From contig MHEF01000007.1 in the NCBI GenBank assembly GCA_001805125.1, positions 1-5,135 of the forward strand: a DNA stretch of 5,135 nt, read 5' to 3'. The notes beneath the pieces are model-generated. The model worked only from the letters and a program-made list of their open reading frames with translations, did no database searches and was not told the DNA's origin. This DNA is from Nitrospirae bacterium RBG_13_39_12 (lineage in GTDB: Bacteria; Nitrospirota; Thermodesulfovibrionia; Thermodesulfovibrionales; SM23-35). Of this stretch, positions 1 to 5,135 are shown piece after piece; the first letter of the stretch is position 1, and each line of letters begins with the position of its first letter. Both the position numbers and the translations under genes were made by a program.

Positions 1-1
1 T

Positions 2-18
2 TGAAGCAATGCGCTTCA
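2..18. repeat. Small inverted repeat (hairpin) at the window edge
   Basis: TGAAGC (2-7) and GCTTCA (13-18) are perfect reverse complements around a five-base loop, AATGC. No T-run follows on the plus strand, and the minus-strand continuation lies outside the window, so it cannot be judged as a terminator. It may belong to a neighbouring unit. Confidence 0.3.
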
Positions 19-21
19 TAA

Positions 22-80
22 AATCATATCGATATATTATGGCATTCTCTAAGTTTCTTTGAAAACAGTCCGATATGATT
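22..80. repeat. Ten-base inverted repeat overlapping the putative terminator
   Basis: AATCATATCG at 22-31 and CGATATGATT at 71-80 are exact reverse complements separated by 39 bases. The right arm contains the 72-76 bases that form the 3' arm of the terminator-like hairpin, so the two structures could not form together. In the minus-strand transcript the distal arm is followed by TTTATG, a weak T-run. No function can be assigned; the arms are AT-rich and chance is possible. Confidence 0.4.
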
Positions 81-93
81 ACTGATATCAGAC
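62..93 (-). terminator. Possible Rho-independent terminator of the three-gene unit
   Basis: Read on the minus strand, GTCTGATAT (93-85) pairs with ATATCGGAC (76-68) as a nine-pair stem with one G-U wobble and an eight-base loop (CAGTAATC), followed at once by TGTTTTC. It lies about 43 bases past the TAA of the TM-helix gene, the right place for the end of the unit. The stem is only moderately GC-rich and the T-tract is short and interrupted, so it is a weak terminator at best. Read on the plus strand the wobble becomes a C-A mismatch and there is no T-tract, so it favours minus-strand use. Confidence 0.45.
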
Positions 94-135
94 AATAATT
101 GTGTCGTCTCATACTTCAGTAAATGCACCTGTATT

Positions 136-837
136 TTAGAGATGACTGATATCGTCTTTTTTCTCTTCTTCCCCTTTTATCTTCTTCTCAAGAAACTCCT
201 TTGCGATATCTCTTCCACCAAGACCAAAGGCAATAGCAAGAGCAAGTACAACCCCGCCCAAAATCATAGAAAAAGCGATAACTATGGTACCTTTGCCAAT
301 GCCGAGCTGTTCAAGTGCCATCGTTAAAGCAAGAAGTATTACCGTTAATCTAACAAGCCTTGCTATGAGACTTGATAACTTTATCCCGGCATTAACAGCT
401 GCAACAAGTGTTGCCCTTCCAAGAAAGTTGCCGAGAAGATAGCCGAGGAAAAGAATAACAGCAGCAACAAATACATTTGGCAAATAGAGGATAAACTTCT
501 CAAGTATCCGCTCTATTGCCGGAACGCTTAAAGAGCGGAGGGAAAGGATCGAAAAACTGATTATCGTCAACCATCCGATGATCCTTGAAATGATGAGGGA
601 AACGGGCTCTTTTATTCCACCTCTTTTTAACATTTCAGAGAAACCAGATCTTTCAGAGAATCTATCAATCCTGATTGCACGGAAAAACCTCAAAAATATA
701 GTCTTTAAAATCAGACCAAGGAGAATACCTGTAATAAAGATAAGGATAGAGCTGAGAAGGTCAGGAAGAAAAGAAAACACTTTTTCCAAAAATCTATTGT
801 ATGGTTCTACTACTACCCTCTGTAAAAAATTATCCAT
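136..837 (-). CDS. Small membrane protein with conserved TM-helix repeats, MscS-like without beta domain
   Basis: A 233-residue integral membrane protein, probably inner membrane. Five hydrophobic segments are visible, at about residues 22-48, 79-102, 116-139, 157-176 and 182-205. The protein has an internal duplication: LPDLLSSILIFITGILLG (25-42) followed by a Ser/Ala-Arg-start helix and a Leu-Ser-Val loop is echoed by LPNVFVAAVILFLGYLLG (119-136) followed by ARLVRLTVILL and a Leu-Gly-Ile loop. The last helix ends in LALAIAFGLGGRDIAKEFLE (199-218), typical of the 'conserved TM helix' family (Pfam TM_helix) found in small-conductance mechanosensitive channels and corresponding in place to the pore-lining TM3 of MscS. 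The cytoplasmic beta and alpha/beta domains of MscS are absent; a short charged tail (KKIKGEEEKKDD) closes the protein, and TAA ends it. A strong Shine-Dalgarno fixes the ATG start. Its place directly behind two probable osmolyte genes suggests a role in sensing or relieving osmotic tension; this is inference, and channel activity is not shown by sequence. Confidence 0.85.
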   Translation of the reverse strand: MDNFLQRVVVEPYNRFLEKVFSFLPDLLSSILIFITGILLGLILKTIFLRFFRAIRIDRFSERSGFSEMLKRGGIKEPVSLIISRIIGWLTIISFSILSLRSLSVPAIERILEKFILYLPNVFVAAVILFLGYLLGNFLGRATLVAAVNAGIKLSSLIARLVRLTVILLALTMALEQLGIGKGTIVIAFSMILGGVVLALAIAFGLGGRDIAKEFLEKKIKGEEEKKDDISHL

Positions 838-841
838 CTAT

Positions 842-850
842 ACCTCCTTT
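842..850 (-). promoter_or_regulatory. Strong ribosome binding site of the TM-helix gene
   Basis: On the minus strand the bases read AAAGGAGGT, a near-perfect anti-16S match, with GGAGG five bases ahead of the ATG at 837. It fills most of the 15-base gap after the glycosyltransferase stop (TAG at 855-853). It confirms the start and implies efficient, possibly coupled, translation of the membrane gene. Confidence 0.85.
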
Positions 851-852
851 CA

Positions 853-2109
853 CTAATTCCAATTAGTTAGTAAATATTTTTTTTCATTTTCAAAACTAAT
901 GCATAATTTTTCTATCTTTTCTTCAACCTCTGGAGCATTACTCTCCTGCGTTTCTAAAACAAAGGATGCTACCTTCCCAATATAAAGCGGTGTGAGGGAT
1001 TTCAAAAGATGCTCCTTATTAAGTAGTTTTTTATGAGCTGCAATGGCAAAAGCATAAATAGTTTTTACCCATATAACATCAGGTATATAGAACTTTTTCC
1101 TGGGCAACTTATCTGCTTCTTGAAGAAAGTCTGCAACATCCTGAGGTATGAATTCCTTCCATATTCCCATAAGCTCTTTTACTCCAAGTCGGAATTTTTT
1201 TATCATCCTGTCGAGATTTACCGAAACAGGCTCAAGACCTACATCATATTGAAAACCATAGGCCAACACAGTTTCTGAGCCATTTATCTTTTCCCAGATA
1301 CTAAAGTATTCCTCCATGAGGTCAAAAGTTGCTCCAACTACCTGGTAAAGCATGGAGCTCAGATCAGCACCTGGGTCCTTAGGATCATGAATCTTTGCAC
1401 CCAAAAACGCCTGTGCAATTTTAAATTTGTTAGCAATGGCAGTGGTTGTCATCCAGATATCTATACCGTATCTCGCAACATCTGTTTCCCAGACATTTTT
1501 GGTAAGATAGAATCTCGCCAGCCTGCCAGAAAAACCAAAATCTCCACCTATTGGTTGCCTTATCCTCCTACCGTAGAGTGCTCTTGTTAATGGATAGACT
1601 ATGCTATTTGTTATTGTTCCATCATATTTATGCCGGTGGTAAAGAGGCGCAACATAATCAAAACCTTCATCAATTACCGGTTTGATTAGCAGTTCAATCC
1701 ATTCAGGGGTAATGCTTCTCAGATCTGAATCAACAACAGCACATGCCTTTACGTTAAGTGAGTCTGCTATCTCAAAAATCGTTCTGAAGGCACTTCCTTT
1801 TCCCGGAATTCCATGGTAAGGTGTTGCTATCTTTAAAACACCTACCCTGTGATAAAGAAGAATGGACTGGAAATCTTCAATGGTTGTATTCTGAACAACC
1901 TCCATTGTGCCATCAGTAGAACCTCCATCTGAATTAATAAGGACGGATTTTTTATCGGGAAAATATTTGATCAAACCTGCCTGGACCGCCCTGACAACAT
2001 GAGCAATAGTCCGCGCATTGTTATAGCTTGGAATCCCGATAAGAATATCCGCTTCCTTTATTTCATTAATTCTTTCCTGAACCTCTTTTCTTAAAATAAC
2101 ACTTTTCAT
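853..2109 (-). CDS. GT-A glycosyltransferase, mannosylglycerate/glucosylglycerate synthase-like
   Basis: A 418-residue soluble glycosyltransferase with no membrane segment or signal peptide. Visible motifs in order: IGIPSYNN at 24-31 (nucleotide-sugar binding strand), NSDGGSTDGT at 59-68, PGKG at 102-105, VVDSDL with the DxD metal-binding pair Asp127/Asp129, RQPIGGDFGFS at 184-194, YGIDIW at 214-219, and a His (241) in AKIHDPKDPG that probably completes the metal site. The order PGKG, DxD, QPxGG, GID, KxH matches, from memory, the mannosylglycerate synthase of Rhodothermus (GT78) and is also close to glucosyl-3-phosphoglycerate synthases (GT81); the roughly 175-residue helical C-terminal part also fits the former. 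The likely reaction is retaining transfer of mannose or glucose from a nucleotide sugar to D-glycerate or a similar small acceptor, giving a compatible solute; donor and acceptor cannot be read from sequence. The ATG at 2109 is the only good start ahead of the first strand, although its upstream sequence shows no clear Shine-Dalgarno. Stop TAG; 24 bases after treY and 15 before the membrane gene. Confidence 0.85.
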   Translation of the reverse strand: MKSVILRKEVQERINEIKEADILIGIPSYNNARTIAHVVRAVQAGLIKYFPDKKSVLINSDGGSTDGTMEVVQNTTIEDFQSILLYHRVGVLKIATPYHGIPGKGSAFRTIFEIADSLNVKACAVVDSDLRSITPEWIELLIKPVIDEGFDYVAPLYHRHKYDGTITNSIVYPLTRALYGRRIRQPIGGDFGFSGRLARFYLTKNVWETDVARYGIDIWMTTTAIANKFKIAQAFLGAKIHDPKDPGADLSSMLYQVVGATFDLMEEYFSIWEKINGSETVLAYGFQYDVGLEPVSVNLDRMIKKFRLGVKELMGIWKEFIPQDVADFLQEADKLPRKKFYIPDVIWVKTIYAFAIAAHKKLLNKEHLLKSLTPLYIGKVASFVLETQESNAPEVEEKIEKLCISFENEKKYLLTNWN

Positions 2110-2133
2110 AATTGAAAACTTTAATGATTTTTC

Positions 2134-5100
2134 TCAGTTGTGAACTTTCTCCATTAAAGCGACCGGGAAATTCATGAATATTTCTGACAGACTCAAGATA
2201 ATCGCATCATTATATTGTTTAGTCCTTATTGTTTCACCTGTCAAGACATTAAAGTATTCTACACCTACTTCTGCATACGGAACTGCCACGAATGAATCCT
2301 TCCATACCTCTTCACCAAATGGGAGGCTGTCCTGTTGTGGAATAAGTCTTGTAAAGTATCTGGGGACGACTACGATGATGCTTTTTTCAGCAAGCCTTCT
2401 CGCAAAGGCGCAGATGTTATTTGCCTTCTCACCCATTACCTCAAGGGCCATATATTCTCCTTTTTCAAATAACTCTCTATTTTCCCTGCGGTAGTTAAGG
2501 GCTTTATATGTTAGATAAAACTTTATCATTCCATTCCCTTTATTCAAGGTCAGATCCTTAGCAAGCCTTGATAAAGGCACCTCTGATTCAAGTCTCTTTA
2601 TCTCTTCAAACATCTTTTTTCTTATCTCATAATCAACAGGCCTGCGGTTGTCAGGGTCAACAAGACTGAAATCCCATATCTCTGTTCCCTGATAAAAATC
2701 CGGGACACCAGGGGAGGTAATCTTCAGGAGTGTTTGTGAAAGAGAGTTGAACATACCGTAGTATGAAATCTTCTTCTGGAACATCTCAAATTCCTTCAGG
2801 AATTGATTGTCAGGAAGAGGATTCAGAATGCCCTCGATAAAAAACATCAATGCATCTTCATAAATTGTATTAGGACTTATCCAGCTCGAGTTAACCTTGG
2901 CTTCTCTCACTGCTTTCAGCATATAATCCTTGATCCTTTTCTTAAAGAACTCATATTCAGATTCATTCAACTGGCTAACAGGCCATGCACCGATAAGTGT
3001 TTGATAGAGGAGATATTCCTCATTCATATCAGGCACAACCTGTCCCTCAACCATTGGTTTTTTCTTTTTATTCAGTCTTCTCCAGTTAATCAAACATTTC
3101 CTCCATTCACCCGGAATCTCTGAAAGGACATTTATTCGCGCCCTAACATCTTCACTTCTTTTTGCATCGTGAGTAGATGTTGCAATAAGGGCATTTGGCC
3201 AGAATTTGATTCTCTCAATATTTTTCCCGTGAAAGGTTTCAAGAGTTGCACCAAACCTATCCGGATTTCCCCCCACTTCATTCAGGGAAACAAGCCGGTT
3301 ATATATATAAAAGACAGTGTCTTCAAGACCTTTTGCAATAACAGGCCCTGTAATCTGCTGGAATCTCATGACGAAATCAGTCCATTCCTTTTTGTCAGCA
3401 TCTGTGAAGCCCTCGGGATAATCAAGTAGAAGGACATCTTTGAGGAAATCAAAAATAGAACCACTGATTGCGGGATTTCTTCGCTTTGCCTTAGATACTG
3501 CAAGTTCAATATAACGGCGGTCCCTGTCATTTACATCCGATGGAATTATATATGTTCTATATACAGGGAAAAACGCTATAACTTCAATGATTGCAGCAGT
3601 AAGGCTGTTTAATGTAAAATCCCTTTTGTATCTGTCCTTCTCAGATAATGTATTTAAATAATGTCCGAGAGTGTTTATCTCGCTTGCCATGGCCACATGC
3701 ATTATCAGTTTCTTTTTTTCATAAACAATATCCTGATAACTTACTCTGGTTCTTATAAACCTCTCATAGATGTCATCGAATGCCTTGGTATTCTTTACGT
3801 CAACGAATATTCCATTTAATGTATTCAGAAAGACATAACCTGTCGTGCTAAAAATTGGCCAGTCTTCAGGCATTCTCTCATCCTTGACAAGAATCTTTTC
3901 ACCAACTATGTAGAAAGGCTTAAACTGTGGGTCCGTCAAGAATATCTCAGCATATTGCTTAAGTATTTCATCCTCTATATCTGATTGTCCGCTTAGTAAA
4001 GGAACTTCACCCTTCAAATTTTCTGCAAGATTGGGAGGAATTTCTTTTTTAATCTCCTCTCTATTGGCAAGCCTTATCTGAACAAAGCAACTCTTCTGCA
4101 AACGATGAAAGTATTCAGAAGGATTATATAAACCATCCGGGTGGTCAACCCTCAGACCGGTGACCTTCCCATCTCTGATAAGTCTGAATATTAACCTGTG
4201 GGTTTCCCTGAAGACATCAGGATCTTCCATCCTGATTGATGCCAGCTCGTTTATATCAAAAAATCTCCGGTAATTGATCTCTTCTGTTGCTACACGCCAG
4301 TAAGAAAGTCTGTATACCTGCTCACTTAGAAGTTTATCAAAGAGATCAAAGCTCTCTGGTCTACCCTTAATGCCATTGAAAATGCCAATGTTTTCATTAA
4401 TGAATGTCTTTATTTCTAAAATTTCATTATAAAGTTTCCACAGACGTTTTTTTGCAACCTCCTTTTCACGCTGTCTCTCTGTAATTTTCTCAGGCTTTCT
4501 TTCTGTGTAGGGCGGGAGATGTTTTAGTTCAGTAATAATGCTCAGAAGCTCCAGATAATGAGGATTTTCACCTGAAATAAGATTTCTTAATCTCTTGATC
4601 TGATGTTCTAATATGAGGGTATATGTCTCGGGTCTTATCGGAAACTTGTTTTTGTAATAAAAGACAAAGAATGCGCCCTCCTCAAAGGTTATGATCAGCT
4701 CTTGATTCTCAAGGACAATACCATACTGGTCACCTAAAATGGGGAGAAGGACTTTGTTTCTGAGTTCTTTTTTTACAGGGTTCCAGTCTATGTCAAAGAA
4801 ATTCGCATATATAGAGCTTGGTCCATTTTCAAGAACATCCATCCACCATATATTTTCTTTACTTGTGATACACATGTGATTGGGAACGATATCCAGGATC
4901 TGCCCCATGCCATATTTCTTGAGTTCCTTTATAAGTTCATCATATTCTTTTTCTGTACCAATCTCAGGATTTAGCACGTTATGTTCAACAATGTCATAGC
5001 CATGAAGACTTCCTTCCTTGGCTTTTAAATATGGGGATGCATAGATATCGGTAATACCGAGTGAATTAAGGTAGGAAATCAATTCCTTTGCATGTGAAAA

Positions 5101-5135
5101 TTTGAAATCCCTGTTGAACTGCAATCTATACGTTG
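2134..5135 (-). CDS. treY: Maltooligosyl-trehalose synthase TreY, 5' end cut by window edge
   Basis: GH13-family enzyme (EC 5.4.99.15) that rearranges the reducing-end alpha-1,4 bond of maltooligosaccharides to alpha,alpha-1,1, giving maltooligosyl-trehalose; cytoplasmic, first step of the TreY/TreZ route from glycogen to trehalose. Numbering from the TTG codon at 5124 as residue 1: region I DIVPNH at 78-83; GLRVDHPDGL with probable nucleophile Asp327; GEKIL with probable acid/base Glu409; STHDAKRSEDVRAR with the third catalytic Asp653; and the TreY signature PGVPDFYQG...VDPDNRRPVD at 805-831. The stop is TGA. The TTG is not the true start: the frame stays open to the edge and reads T-Y-R-L before QFN, matching the family's conserved ATYRLQF opening, so only about ten residues are missing. 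At about 1000 residues it is longer than the 700-800 of many TreY enzymes, owing to a helical region (about 165-250) and an insertion between Asp327 and Glu409. TreZ is expected nearby but is not in view. It is followed after 24 bases by the glycosyltransferase gene. Confidence 0.95.
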   Translation of the reverse strand, partial: TYRLQFNRDFKFSHAKELISYLNSLGITDIYASPYLKAKEGSLHGYDIVEHNVLNPEIGTEKEYDELIKELKKYGMGQILDIVPNHMCITSKENIWWMDVLENGPSSIYANFFDIDWNPVKKELRNKVLLPILGDQYGIVLENQELIITFEEGAFFVFYYKNKFPIRPETYTLILEHQIKRLRNLISGENPHYLELLSIITELKHLPPYTERKPEKITERQREKEVAKKRLWKLYNEILEIKTFINENIGIFNGIKGRPESFDLFDKLLSEQVYRLSYWRVATEEINYRRFFDINELASIRMEDPDVFRETHRLIFRLIRDGKVTGLRVDHPDGLYNPSEYFHRLQKSCFVQIRLANREEIKKEIPPNLAENLKGEVPLLSGQSDIEDEILKQYAEIFLTDPQFKPFYIVGEKILVKDERMPEDWPIFSTTGYVFLNTLNGIFVDVKNTKAFDDIYERFIRTRVSYQDIVYEKKKLIMHVAMASEINTLGHYLNTLSEKDRYKRDFTLNSLTAAIIEVIAFFPVYRTYIIPSDVNDRDRRYIELAVSKAKRRNPAISGSIFDFLKDVLLLDYPEGFTDADKKEWTDFVMRFQQITGPVIAKGLEDTVFYIYNRLVSLNEVGGNPDRFGATLETFHGKNIERIKFWPNALIATSTHDAKRSEDVRARINVLSEIPGEWRKCLINWRRLNKKKKPMVEGQVVPDMNEEYLLYQTLIGAWPVSQLNESEYEFFKKRIKDYMLKAVREAKVNSSWISPNTIYEDALMFFIEGILNPLPDNQFLKEFEMFQKKISYYGMFNSLSQTLLKITSPGVPDFYQGTEIWDFSLVDPDNRRPVDYEIRKKMFEEIKRLESEVPLSRLAKDLTLNKGNGMIKFYLTYKALNYRRENRELFEKGEYMALEVMGEKANNICAFARRLAEKSIIVVVPRYFTRLIPQQDSLPFGEEVWKDSFVAVPYAEVGVEYFNVLTGETIRTKQYNDAIILSLSEIFMNFPVALMEKVHN

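Noticed and set aside
1..19. Possible beginning of another minus-strand gene: ATG at 19-17 followed by MKRIAS, with a CATAAT box at 41-36 on the same strand
   Set aside because: Only six codons are visible, no Shine-Dalgarno precedes the ATG, and the -35 match is poor; it cannot be supported from this window.
1..21. Tail of a converging plus-strand gene ending in TAA at 19-21
   Set aside because: Six codons with no recognisable content; any frame would give such a stop by chance.
81..153. Direct repeat ACTGATATC at 81-89 and 145-153, and palindromes CTGATATCAG (82-91) and ATATCGATAT (26-35)
   Set aside because: Short AT-rich matches; one copy lies inside the coding end of the TM-helix gene. 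No operator arrangement or promoter accompanies them.
2046..2079. Downstream start for the glycosyltransferase after an AGGAAAG sequence
   Set aside because: The ATG there is in another frame and is followed by a stop after one codon; the in-frame codon would be ATT, a very rare start. The ATG at 2109 is kept.
142..3429. Plus-strand open frames within the three genes (for example 578-856, 1033-1278, 2174-2494, 2803-3123)
   Set aside because: All lie opposite well-supported minus-strand genes, show no family motifs and have low-complexity or Cys/His/Phe-rich translations typical of antisense shadows.
5122..5124. TTG as the start codon of treY
   Set aside because: The frame is open upstream to the window edge and encodes T-Y-R-L before QFN, matching the conserved TreY N-terminus; the TTG is an internal Leu codon and the gene is cut by the edge.

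Overview
The window holds one strand-uniform block of three genes, all on the minus strand and read from the right edge to the left. In transcription order they are: a large maltooligosyl-trehalose synthase (treY, 5' end cut by the right edge of the window), a family-2-fold glycosyltransferase that resembles mannosylglycerate/glucosylglycerate synthases, and a small five-helix membrane protein of the 'conserved TM helix' class related to the membrane part of MscS-type mechanosensitive channels. The gaps between them are 24 and 15 bases, so they are very probably one transcription unit. A hairpin followed by a short T-rich stretch about 40 bases after the last stop codon is a plausible end of transcription.

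Taken together the locus reads as an osmolyte or stress-protectant cluster. TreY converts the reducing end of alpha-1,4-glucans to a trehalosyl end, normally followed by TreZ (not in the window, possibly beyond the right edge). The glycosyltransferase probably makes a second, glycerate-based compatible solute or a related glycoside. The membrane protein could sense or relieve membrane tension. The functional link between the three is inference from spacing and family knowledge; only the TreY assignment is strong.

The DNA is moderately AT-rich by eye, uses strong Shine-Dalgarno signals (at least once), and encodes bacterial-type proteins. The combination of a long (about 1000-residue) TreY, an MGS/GGS-like transferase and a small TM-helix protein suggests a Gram-negative, possibly anaerobic or thermophilic lineage such as Nitrospirota or a deltaproteobacterial relative. 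That placement rests on impression, not on a search.

Region by region: 1-135 is non-coding as far as can be seen and contains several small inverted repeats including the putative terminator; 136-837 is the TM-helix protein; 838-852 is a gap carrying a strong ribosome binding site; 853-2109 is the glycosyltransferase; 2110-2133 is a short gap without a clear ribosome binding site; 2134-5135 is treY, running off the edge. No RNA genes, CRISPR arrays, insertion sequences or phage genes were seen. Nothing here amounts to an obviously new system; the most interesting point is the pairing of trehalose and probable glyceryl-glycoside synthesis with a beta-domain-less MscS-like protein.
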